Origin: Owenia fusiformis
Lineage: Eukaryota; Annelida; Polychaeta; Sabellida; Oweniidae
Direction of reading: 5' to 3'
NCBI GenBank assembly: GCA_903813345.2
Contig: CAIIXF020000012.1
Span: forward strand, 8,886,432-8,950,431
DNA: 64,000 bases
Positions 12,301 to 24,300 of this stretch are shown here, one piece after another. Positions within the stretch are counted from its first letter, which is position 1, and each line of letters begins with the position of its first letter. The position numbers and the translations under genes were made by a program. The notes under the pieces are model-generated. The model made no database searches and was not told the DNA's origin. It saw only the letters and a list, made by a program, of their open reading frames with translations.

Positions 12301-15300
12301 GCAAAATTGTCCAAGGAATCCGAATCTGCAAACCAGATTTTGATCCGACTTCCGGTTCGGAAGTTATGGCATTTTGAAATCTCAAAAATCGCTATTTTGG
12401 TATTCCATGTTAAGTTAATGGGGCTTGAGAAAATTATCAATTGTAACAACACAACACTAGATACAGCTTGTATGCACCCAACTTAATAAGAATCTACAAT
12501 AGAAGCCGTCCTCAAAATCTACTTTCCTTCAACATTTGAACACTAAAAGGCCTAGGTCAAAATCTAGGTCAAATTCATAGTTTTTCCTTTGACTACAACA
12601 AATCATATCTGAACCAACAACAAAGGACTCATCTTTAATTGATCTCATATTTACCGATACTTTTGTTTGTAAATCAGGATATACATTCCTCTGTAGGTTC
12701 TACCCTGTGTGAGCACAGGACCGTGGGTCCTTTATTTCATCTGTAATGGCATTTTCCAGTTGATGGGTTTATATATAGTATTTTCAATTTTTCATGAGGG
12801 TGCCTTTAGACTACTTGTAATGGGGTGGCTAATTACTTTACTGAATGAGGAATGTTTATCCAAACAATGGATACAAAGAAAATCTGGCCAGTTGTCCATC
12901 AGTAAATAAATCATCATGATAAAAGTATAATTTATTAAAGCATCCATTTGTTACCGTTCTGAATCCAAATGATACATAGGTGCATCCATTTTATACATAT
13001 ATGTTGACGTTTACGAAATGCTTTTCAAATATCTTCCCTATAACAGGAATATGGTAACTGAAACTTCCACACATTGTCATACTATGTATATTGAATATGT
13101 GTGCAAGATTTCAAGTCACAATGTTAAGTAGAAACTCTGAGATCACTTACCTCGATTTGCTGTCATATTTTTGCAATGATCCCATTCCCTATAATGTACG
13201 CGAGTACCCACGATACATTACATATATATGACCGCATCCACATAGATCGACTAGCCACAGTGTAAGAAACCTTAAATATTGGATATTTCTTAAATATGAT
13301 ACAAGTAAGGTGTACTTACGGTACCCAGTCCCATGATGACCCTGCAGATAAATACTATCGAATAATGAAATCGAGCACCAATTGGAATGAGCACCATGGC
13401 AATAACGGTCAACAACATTCCGCCTCCAAATACCGTTTTCCCGCCAAACTTGTCAGCAATCACCCCAGCCGGAAGTTGGGTTAAAATATAGCCATAGTAA
13501 AACGAGCTTAACATGAAACCCTGCATGGATCGCGACCATTCGAATTCGCCTGGCTAAAAAGAAAATGTATATTGATGTTAAGAATATACTTTTTTAGTCT
13601 TTTGATTTGCGGTTGGTGTTTCGCCTATACTATGTAATCAGTAACGAATATGGTGAAACCTGTATATTCAAACACCTCCCTAATCTGAACACCTCCCATT
13701 ATGAACACTTTTCTTGCCCGTAGCCAGCTTTTACCAGGGGGGGGGGCTTTTTTCCAGGGGGGAGCTTTTTCACAATTTTGGCTAAAAATCATGCGAAAAA
13801 TTCTCAGAATGGTGAAAAACTGCATGATTTTGAAAGAATTTCTGGCCAGACCCAGCTCCCCCTCTGGCTACTGGCCTGCTTTTTTCCTGTCCCATTGTTT
13901 CCTTTCAATGTTAAAAACCTAAAAATGTGAATACTTTCTAATCCAAATACTTTTAGCCGGTCCCAATTTGCGTTGACAAGTTTTATTTTACAAGTACATG
14001 GATTCTATTTATATTCCTAGATGGACTGCTGTGGGGTGGCCTCACAAGATAGAAAACCAAATGGAAGCCACTTATGAACAGCTTGACGAAGATGAAGAAA
14101 GATTCCGTAAACTACAGCTTACTGATCAAGCTAACTTCAATGACAGACTGGATACATTGCAGGTAAGTTGAATCACGGAACCTTTTACACAGAGCAGTTT
14201 AACAATAAAAGCTGAAAAATAAATAGGACTTTGTGGATAAAACCTCAAAAATTCTTTGTTACAAAGCTTTTTTCAAAATGCTTCTAAAAAAGCAATTATG
14301 CCTCATAACATTTTACACGGGCTTTGTATAAATATTACAAATAGTGCTATAAATTGCTTTATTCTTTATGAAACCTTGCTATTTAACATAGGAGAATTTG
14401 TATAGTTTTATTTTGACCAGCCCGTATTATCGGGAGTGTGACACATTGTCTTTTTGTTGAACCACTGAGCAATGTCTTCATAAACTGTTGTCTCTGTCAC
14501 ATCAATCGCATTCAGTTTATCACAGAGAATTTTCCATGGTTGCATTCCTAAATATTGCTGCCTAGAATGTGTAGTATAAAGCCTTCGCCATTGGAAGTAC
14601 TCATTATAAGCTGTGTTATTTTTGTCAAGCATTGTGATATATTCAGCAAGTGCTTTTGGAGATTTAAAATCGTCAACATTTATAAAGGAATTTGGAGGTG
14701 ATTGTGCTATGTAGTCACTCTTAGGAGCCCAAATAATGATTGGTATCACGTTTTGGTCATAGCAAAGAAGCCAAAGTTTCTCTGTTATATATTCCATGCA
14801 ATTACTGTTTTCAAATGCAAGGAAAAATTTGTGCTTTTTAATTTCACCACAAGGTGTCACATACTGTTGCCCAGGACATTTCTTGTTCCCACAATAGCCA
14901 TAAAAATCAAGGGAGACATACTTCTCAAGTTCTTTTACATAACTAATTCTATTGTTTAATGTATTTGAGCAATGGCTTATAACAGCTGATACGAGCACTG
15001 TGAAAAAAGCCAAATATAGTTTGTACAATAGCAAACTATTTTTTAGAATAACCCCCATATAGTTTGAATTTCACCTAAAATATGGGCGAGAATAGTTTCT
15101 CCCATATTCCTAAAAACGGAACACTTTAATATAAGTCCTGATATACTCTCCGGTACGCCCATATAAACTAAAATAAGTTGCATATATCATTGCAGAGTGT
15201 ATATCTTTACTGAACTATTTTCCACTTATATGCCTCAAAGTAGGAATCAAACCTACTATATGCGGTGAAAAACAACTTATATTAAATAAAAACAGACTAT

Positions 15301-18300
15301 ATGAAATTATACTTGACTTATTCTTCTCTTATTCTACCTCAAAACAAACTATACGCGTCTTATACGCGATATTACGTAATAGCTTCAGTTCCCGAGTTTG
15401 TTGTTTTAACAGATTAAAAGCAAAATCCAGCACTGAATGTATTTTGTTTTCAATGCTAATTAATTCGCTTGTTCAGATTAATCTGGTCATTTCTATAACT
15501 GAGGGTTCTAATTTCCATCAAAAAGTCATTTATAAATTAAGCTTTTTACTTTTACTAAATTGGACAATGACAGTCGAATTATAATTAACACCGTGTTAAA
15601 TTTTGGATTCATTTCATTAAGTCTGTGGAAAGCTACATTTTTCAATTCACTTGGTATTGAAGTAAAAATAATATAGAATAAAATGTTTAATATAGTTGCA
15701 ATAAGAGGGTATTGTAGAGAATATTTTTTCCTGTATGGTAGGCAGTTATTTCCTGTATTATAGCGGAATAAGGTATAATAACTATTTTTAAAATTAATTT
15801 TTTCTTTAATAATATTATTCGTGTATTATTATTTGAAGGGAACAACATATAATTCCATATAATATAGAATAATATTCTAGTCAGGAGCAAACAATATGTT
15901 GGCATTTGCAATCAAAACCGGATTATATGCGTTTATTTTTGAGCCGTTAATTCCTAAGTATTCCATTCCTATGAAATGAGTTTCGTTCACATTAATTAAT
16001 CCGTTTGTCAGGATTAATTTCTACAGCTGATGGTTCTTATTTCTCAAAAAATTATTTGCAAATTAAGTTTTTACATACATTTATTTATTTGATTGTATAA
16101 TGTCCCTCGAGTTATGATTAAGATTGTGTTAAATTTGGGATTCAATCGATCAATCCATTGGAAAGTTAATTTTTTATTCTTAATTAATGAGTTTTCCTCA
16201 CATTTCTACTCTATTGTTTCTCTGTCACATCAGGTTTACAACAAACAACATTTAAATCCCCCTCTTACACAGGTACGAACAACCACCTGTACTATTCACT
16301 TTGCCAACCAAAAACAGTCATGACACGGATCTGCTCAATATTCAATTAATATATTACGCATTTTATACAAGCCCGTACCTAAGGACCCCCATCCCCTGGT
16401 CAACAATTCTTTAAAGAAATGCAGTTTTCACCATTCACATACATGTATTGACATGTCAGAGCAATTGTAATTAGTAAAACTTTAATCCCTAAGTATCAAT
16501 TTCTATGAATTGAGTTTTGTTCACCCTGATAAATAATCTGTTTGTTAGAGTTAATGGATTGATTTCTTCAGCCTATGGCTCTAAGTTCCACAAAAAAAAA
16601 CAAATTAAGTTTTTCATATTTATTTGATTGTATAGTGTACCTCGTGCTATGATTAACATTGTGTTAAAATTTGGATTCAATTGATTAACTCATTGGGAAG
16701 TAATTTCTTGATTTTTAATTATGGGGTGTCCTCACAATTTAACTCCATTGTTTCTCTGTAACATTAAGTTTAATACAACAAACAACATTTAAAGCCCTCT
16801 CTTACACAGACACAAACAAACACCACTATTCACATCGTAAACCACACACAACGTTTATAACACAAAATTGCAAAAATATTCAGCTCAATACATTACGCAT
16901 TTGATACAGGTCTGTGGCCATGGGGGAGGGTAGTTGGGTTCATGTGAATCCCCCACCCCCTTGCCAAGATTCTTTCAAAATCATACAGTTTTCACCAATC
17001 TGAGCACTGTCAAGTGATTTTTGGCCAACATTATCAATTTGGCCCCCCTGGGTACGTTTTGAAAATTGACCCCCTGAGCTCAAACTTATTATGAGCCTGT
17101 AATATACTAGAAATATTGCTCAGATTTTATCTGACAAATCACTTATAATAAATTAGGAAATAACATGCTTTATGTACATGATACAAGTAGTATTAAGCCA
17201 TATTAAAACAAAGTTAAAACTTGTATTCTTTCACATTTCACAATTCATGTGTTTTCTGTTATCCATATGATATCTGAGATAAACACCCGTGATAAACAAC
17301 AGAGATTAGCCCGTGCAATACAATTGTTTCTATTAGAATTGGACCATTTCTTTTTAAAACAGCTGGTTTTATCAATCTTTGTTTTCCGTTTCAATATATA
17401 CATATACAAAAGGTGCAAGATTCGGTATGTTTAGTTGATAATGTTATAATGCAAATAAAGAAACGGGCGCATTTTACATTTATTGCAAATGTTTCATCTG
17501 ACAAATTGATGATTATGTTTTGAGCAAATTGGTGCATGGAAGAACAAACTGATGCATATAACATACAGTAAGTATTAAAGTAAGACTTTAATCCCTAATT
17601 ATTCTATTTCTATAAAATGAGTTTCGTTAACACTGATAACTAATCTGTTTGTTAGAGTCAATGGATTAATTTCCTACAGCCAACGATTCTAAGTTCCACA
17701 AAAAATAATTTGTAAATTAAGTTTTTTTATATTTATTTGATTGTATATTACCCCCATGTTATGATTAACATTGTGTTCAAATTTGGATTCAATCGATCAA
17801 TTCATTGGAAAATTAATTTTTTAATTCTTAAGTAATAAGTTTTCCTCACATGTTTACTCTATTGTTTCTCTGTCACATCAAGGTTACAATAAACGACATT
17901 TAAATCCCCCTCCTATATTACATAGGCACAACCACCTGTATTCACTTTGTCAACGACAAAAAACAGTCTTGACACAGAAATGCTTAATATTCAGCTAAAT
18001 ACATTACGCATTTTATACAGACCCGTACCTAGCGACCCCCTCCCCTTGGCCAACAATTCTTTAAAGATCATGCAGTTTTTCACCATCTCGTACATGTATT
18101 GACATGTCAGAGCAATATAAATAAAACTTTAATCCCCAAGTATTTAATTTCTATGACATGAGTTTTGTTCACTGTTAACTAATCCGTTTGTTATGAATTA
18201 AAGGATTAATATCTACAGCCGATGGTTCTGATTTCCACAGCAAAAATAATTTGCAAATTAAGTTTTTCTAATTTATTTGATTCTTTAGTGTCCCTCTTGC

Positions 18301-21300
18301 TATGATTAATATTGTGTAAAAATTTGGAATTAATCGATTAACTCATTGAAAAGTTAATTTTTTGATTTTTAATAAATGACTTTTCTTCACCTTTAATCCA
18401 CAGTTTTTACCCAAATGTCGAAAGAAACAGTGAAAGGTTAAACTAGGCTCATGAGTGTTTCAATTTGAGACATAGTATGTGATGTGCTCCAGGTACATCA
18501 GTATATTAAAAAGTTCAATTTGGCGCATTAGTATAGTTCAATTTGGCGCATTATTTATGATGTTCAAAGTACATCCTTACAGTGAAAGATCAAGCTTGGC
18601 TCATGAGTATGTTTCAATTTGGGGCATAGGATGTCATGTGCTCCAAGTACATCAGTATTTTAAAAAGTTCAATTTGGCAAGTTAGTTAAGATCATTTTGG
18701 CGCGCTATTTATTATGTTCAAAGTTCATCCTTGTATTGAAAGGTTAAACTTGGCTCATGAGTATGTTTCAATTTGGGACATAGCATGTTATATGCTCTAA
18801 GTTCGTTAGTATATTAAAAAGTTCAATTTGGCGCATTATCATAGTTCATTTTGACGCATTATTCATGATGTTCAAAGTACATCCTTACATTGAAAGGTTA
18901 AACTTGGCTCATGAGTATGTTTCAATGGGACATAGTATGTAATGTGCTTCAAGTTCATCAGTATATTAAAAAGTTCAATTTGGCACATTATCATAGTTCA
19001 ATTTGGCGCGTTATTTATGATGTTCAAAGTACATCCTTACATTGAAAGATTAAACTTGGCTCATGAGTATGTTTCAATGGGACATAGTATGTGATGTGCT
19101 CCAAGTTAATCGGTATATTAAAAAGTTCAATTTGGCGCATTATCATTATTCAATTTGACGCGTTATTTATGATGTTCAAAGTACATCCTTACATTGAAAG
19201 GTTCAACTTGGCTCATGAGTATGTTTCGATTTGGGACATAGTATGTGATGTGCTGTTAGTTCATCAGTATATTAAAAAGTTCAATTTGGCGCATTAGTAA
19301 AGTTCAATTTGGCGCATTATTTATGATGTTCAAAGTACATCCTTACATTGAACGGTTAAACTTGGCTCATGAGTATGTTTCAATTTGGGACATAGTATTA
19401 TTATGATATTAAAAAGTTCAATTTGGCGCATTAGTATAGTTCAATTTGGCTCATTATTTATGATGTTCAAATTACATCCTTACAATAAAAGGTTAAACTT
19501 GGCTCATGAGTATGTTTCAATTTGGGATAGAGTATGTGATGTGCTTCAAATACATCAGTTTATTAAAAAGTTCAATTTGGCGCATAAGTATCGTTCAATT
19601 TGGCGCATTATTTATGACGTTCAAAACACATCATTATATTGAAAGGTTAAACTTGGCTCATGAGTATGTTTCAATTTTGGACATTAGTATTATTATTATA
19701 TTAAAAAGTTCAATTTGGCGCATTATTATAGTTCAATTTGGCGCGTTATTTATGATGTTCAAAGTACATCCTCATATTGAAAGGTTAAGCTTGGCTCATG
19801 AGTATGTTTCAATTTGGGACATAGTATGCTTTATGCTCTAAGTTCGTCAGTATATTAAAAACTTCAATTTGGCGCATTATCATAGTTCAATTTGGGGCGT
19901 TATTTATGATGTTCAAAGTACATCCTGATATTGACAGGTTAAACTTGGCTCATAAGTAGGTTTCAATGGGACATAGTATGTGATGTGCTCAAAGTTCATC
20001 AGTATATTAAAAAGTTCAATTTGGCGCATTATCATAGTTCAATTTGGCGCATTATTTATGATCTCCAAAGTACATCCATACATTGAAAGGTTAAACTTGG
20101 CTCATAAGTAGGTTTCAATGGGACATAGTATGTGATGTGCTTCAAGTACATCAGTATATTCAAAAGTTCAATTTGGCGCATTATTATAGTTCAATTTGGC
20201 GCGTTTTCTATGATGTTCAAAGTACATCCTTACATTGAAAGGTTAAACTTGGCTCATGAGTATGTTTCAATGGGACATAGTATGTGATGTGCTCCAAGTT
20301 CATCAGTATATTAAAAAGTTCAATTTGGCGCATTATCATAGTTCCATTTGGCGCGTTATTTATGATGTTCAAAGTACATCCTTACATTGAAAGGTTAAAC
20401 TTGGCTCATGAGTATGTCTCAATTTGGGACATAGTGTGTGATGTGCTCCAAGTACATCAGTATATTAAAAAGTTCAATTTGGCGCATTAGTATAGTTCAG
20501 TTTGGCGCATTATTTATGATGTTCAAAGTACATCTTTACATTGAAAGGTAAAACTTGGCTCATGAGTATGTCTCAATTTGGGACATAGTGTGTGATGTGC
20601 TCCAAGTACATCAGTATATTAAAAAGTTCAATTTGGCGCATTAGTATAGTTCAAGTTGGCGCATCATTTATGATGTTCAAAGTACATCCTTACAGTGAAA
20701 GGTTAAACTTGGCTCATGAGTATGTTTCAATTTGGGATATAGTATGTGATGTGCTTCAAGTTCAATTTGGCGCATTAGTATAGTTCAATTTGGTGCATTA
20801 TTTATGATGTTCAAAGTACATCCTTACATTGAAAGGTTAAACTTGGCTTTTGAGTATGTTTCAATTTGGGACATAGTATGTGATGTGCTCAAACTCATCA
20901 ATATATTAAAAAGCTCAATTTGGCGCATTAGTATAGTTCGATTTGGTGCATTATTTATGATGTTCAAAGTACATCCTTACATTGAAAGGTTAAACTTGGC
21001 TCATGAGTATGTTTCAATTTGGGACATAGTATGTGATGTGCTCAAACTTCATCAATATATTAAAAAGCTCAATTTTGCGCATCAGTGTAGTTCAATTTGG
21101 CGCATTATTTATTATAAGGTTGATCCATACTATTATATAATATGTTATAAATTGTACATGTAACCTAATGATTTGCATACAAAAATAAGTTTTCGTTCAG
21201 TGCAATCCCTCATCCTTCATAATATTTTATCCCGGGGATTTTGTACCGATTCCTTATTGTATTTCATACATTTGAATATTTTTTTCTTTTTAAAATTTAA

Positions 21301-24300
21301 AAATGCATCATCATCATCAACTTCTGCAACATAATTATACAACAATTAATTTTCCTCTAGATGGCTTCACTCTAAACCTCCGAACCCCCTCTCTGACTAG
21401 GGGTATAATTTGTCATAGGAAAGTCAGGATTGTCTCAATTTAAAACTGACAAAGAACAAAGATATCACGATACGCTTTACCTCATTTTAATTTTAACTAC
21501 ACCGAAATTGCTGCTGATTTTTGGTAAGACTAAAAACAAACTTCAAATTAATACACGCTTATTTTACTCAAAACGGAGAATAAATAATTTACCGATTTAT
21601 ATTTGAAATATACCCAAATTTTTCATTCCACTTTTTGTATTGACTTAGATTTTTAAAATGCATTTAAAGTTCATTTAAAATCATATACTTCAACATCATA
21701 AAATTTTGAATGAGATCTCAGACATTTGATTAAGCTTTCTTAAGTGAAACGCATGATTTTATTTGTTTACATTAGCGCTTAATTGAAAGATAAAATAGGA
21801 TTAACTCCAAGCAAATTAAGGCACATCAAAGAATATATAGCTTCGCGTATAAGAGGCGTATAGTTTGTTTTTGGATTACGTAATACATACTATACTCATC
21901 TTTTCTATGTACGTATATCCTACTATTCCTGGCTATTAAGAATAATCGGAGAATAGTTCAAACGATATTTTGTATCGTAGAGTATATACCACCAATACTA
22001 AATGTTCCGCTTCTGAGGCAAGAATAGTTTGTTTCACATACCGAATACAATATAGTGAGGACATACTGGACTATATTCACAAATAGTTTGCCACTTATCC
22101 GCAACTATATTTGGCTTTTTGCACAGTGGAGGGCAGTGTCATTAGCATGACAATTTGCAAAATTCTGCTTGATTTTTATGGGGTTTTCCCTTTTCTCCGT
22201 CCATCCATATGGTATTGGTACATCTGAGTCTAAACGATATGTCATACTCCAGTTAAACATTCTTTTAAATCTCCCCGACTGCCAGCCATCTCTTTTTAAA
22301 ATAATACTGGGGTGGTCATCAAAAAGCATGACCCATCTCTGTAACGAATTACGTCTTTGCGGTAGATCCTCAAATTGTCGATATATTTGCATTGGAATCA
22401 CTACCACGTCACTTTCATTTACTGTATTTCTATCAGCTGATACCAAACAATTGTCGATTGTCCAATTTTTTACTGATCCTTCTTGTATTGTGCGATTTTG
22501 ATAGCCATACCATACAACGATTTTGAATGTTTTTTGACCAGCGATAACCTTAAAATTAATCAATTCTTTTGGTTGATAATTCCCAAGCATTTCTTTCCAA
22601 ATTATGATGAAGAATGCAATCTGAAAACATAGAGCTATTAAAAGTAATTTTCTTGTCATGTTTTCTAGTATTATGTTTATTGTGTTTCCTTTCTCGAAGT
22701 TCCTTATGAAATAAATCATAATAGTTTTTTTTGTTAATAATTCAGTTGTTGTGTTAAATAAATAGACGTAATACAAATAATCAATAAAATGAATACTGTA
22801 CATCTATTACACTGAAACGTAAAATGTTGAACACCAAATGTCCAACTTCTTTTCAGAATGAAATCAATAGATACAATGGTAGAAGTTCCAGTTTGAGAAA
22901 AAATGTAATATTCATGCATGAAACCACACTTGAGTCTGCACATTTTAGAAATTACTTATGAAAGCGCAATCTGTTTTATTATGCAAATTGAAATCTTTCA
23001 ACTCAACTCAATCAACTCAAAATAAAAAATGATTCTCAATGTGATAAGTTTAACTGTAAACATTACAATTTTTCTAATATAAATTGCCATTTTAAAATAT
23101 GCGCGAAGTGAATTTGGAAGGACATAAGACAAGCTCAATTTTTCAATTAAAATGCTGACATATGGAGATTATGGCCACTGAAAATCTTGATGATCTATTA
23201 ATTAAGAATTAGAAATAGTTAGAATGTTTAACGAACATGCATGCTGTTAGCTAACATATGAGTTAGACTCTTAATGATTAATGAAGGTCTTCTGAATAAA
23301 GAGAAAAGTGTGTCTAATAATTGACATGGAAAACTAGAGTATACCGTCTCTACTTTTCTCATTTATTAAATTGTAATGTAATCCATTTCATTCTGACACT
23401 AATCCTATTTTATTTAAGATTTAAATTCTAAAAATACACTCCATTATAAAATATTGATTCTAAAAGATACATCGTTGCTTCATTGTGAATTAGTAACTTT
23501 TTGGAAAAAGCTATGATCAATAACCAAATTAAATTGGCAAATACTATGCTTTAATATTCTGATGAAACAATTTTGCTCCTAGACATCCCACCCTTGTTTT
23601 AGATTTGAATGGGACTACTACGCTACATAGGTCTACATGAACACAGTAAATAGTTAAATCCTTTCTGATACTCATCACATATTTCTGCCTTCAACGAGAA
23701 ATATGAAGGCCATGATTTCTCATGATGGGCTAAATCTTACCTATGTAATTTAATTTATGAACTTTTGGGAATTTTTGACTGGGGGTTCACACGAACTCCT
23801 CGAATCCCCGTTGGCTACGGGTAATGACGTGTTTTTACTCTCTGCATATTTTGCTGTTACATATTTGGCACAGACCATCTAATAAGGGCGCCTTCCCATC
23901 TCATAAAACCAAGGAGCCCATAGGATGTCTTGTGATCTTTGTTTATAGTTTTTGAGCGCTTAATCTATGGAAACACAATTGACTTTGTGATTCTTTGATC
24001 TTCGAATGACAATGCCACCATAATTTAGTATCACCACATGCCCATATATGGGACAGAATATCGGTGTTGCACGCTGGGAGCCAATCCTCCTTGACCATTT
24101 AGTGCATACTGGTAGGATTCATGCATTCAGTTTCTAGTGCCTTCGTTTTTGCTACATGCAAGTAGAACAATGTACCTGACAGATGCCATATCCCACAAAC
24201 TCTCTCCCCCCACTTATAGAATCTTTATTAGTAAAGCTAGGATGTTCAATTATCTACTTTTACTATAATGGTGTAATATCTTTTACAACTACAATATGAT

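Larger units (their letters stand above)
14996..22128. mobile_element. 7,133-bp CACTA-like DNA transposon inserted in the fucosyltransferase
   Basis: The left end begins CACTGTGAAAAAAGCCAAAT. The reverse complement of the right end begins CACTGTGCAAAAAGCCAAAT, and both continue ATATAGTT. GAG flanks both sides (14993-14995 and 22129-22131), a 3-bp target site duplication. CAC ends with 3-bp duplications define CACTA/EnSpm elements, and as in that group the subterminal regions carry many copies of an AATAGTTTGT-like motif in both orientations (15.0-15.4 kb and 21.8-22.1 kb). No transposase frame was found; the interior is taken up by imperfect long repeats and a satellite array. It is therefore non-autonomous or gutted. 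Confidence 0.92.
14408..22659 (-). pseudogene. GT10 alpha-1,3-fucosyltransferase, intronless, split by a transposon
   Basis: The 5' part is 22129-22659 and the 3' part is 14408-14992. Together they make 371 codons plus stop, a normal length for this Golgi type II enzyme that transfers fucose from GDP-fucose. The chosen start gives [20 protein letters not shown], a signal-anchor; an upstream in-frame Met at 22803 is less likely. The first part has the N-terminal GT10 block ([34 protein letters not shown]). The second has [25 protein letters not shown], the donor-binding FYLAFENS-like block ([19 protein letters not shown]) and [11 protein letters not shown]. The break falls at a Leu CTC codon that is the target duplication of the inserted element; outside the insertion both frames are open. 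The gene sits inside SLC17 intron 2 on the same strand. As sequenced it cannot make the enzyme unless the insert is removed, so it is called disrupted. A stop in the insert ends the N-terminal half. Confidence 0.92.

Noticed and set aside
14996-15058. Hydrophobic N-terminal segment fused to the C-terminal fucosyltransferase half
   Set aside because: It is translated from the end of the inserted transposon. The real anchor is at the start codon at 22659.
18420-21120. CRISPR array
   Set aside because: The whole 154-bp unit is repeated with no unique spacers, in a eukaryotic context.
18479-21163. Series of 60-119 codon open frames with similar peptides
   Set aside because: They are translations of the 154-bp satellite unit; the period is not a multiple of three and frames shift from unit to unit.
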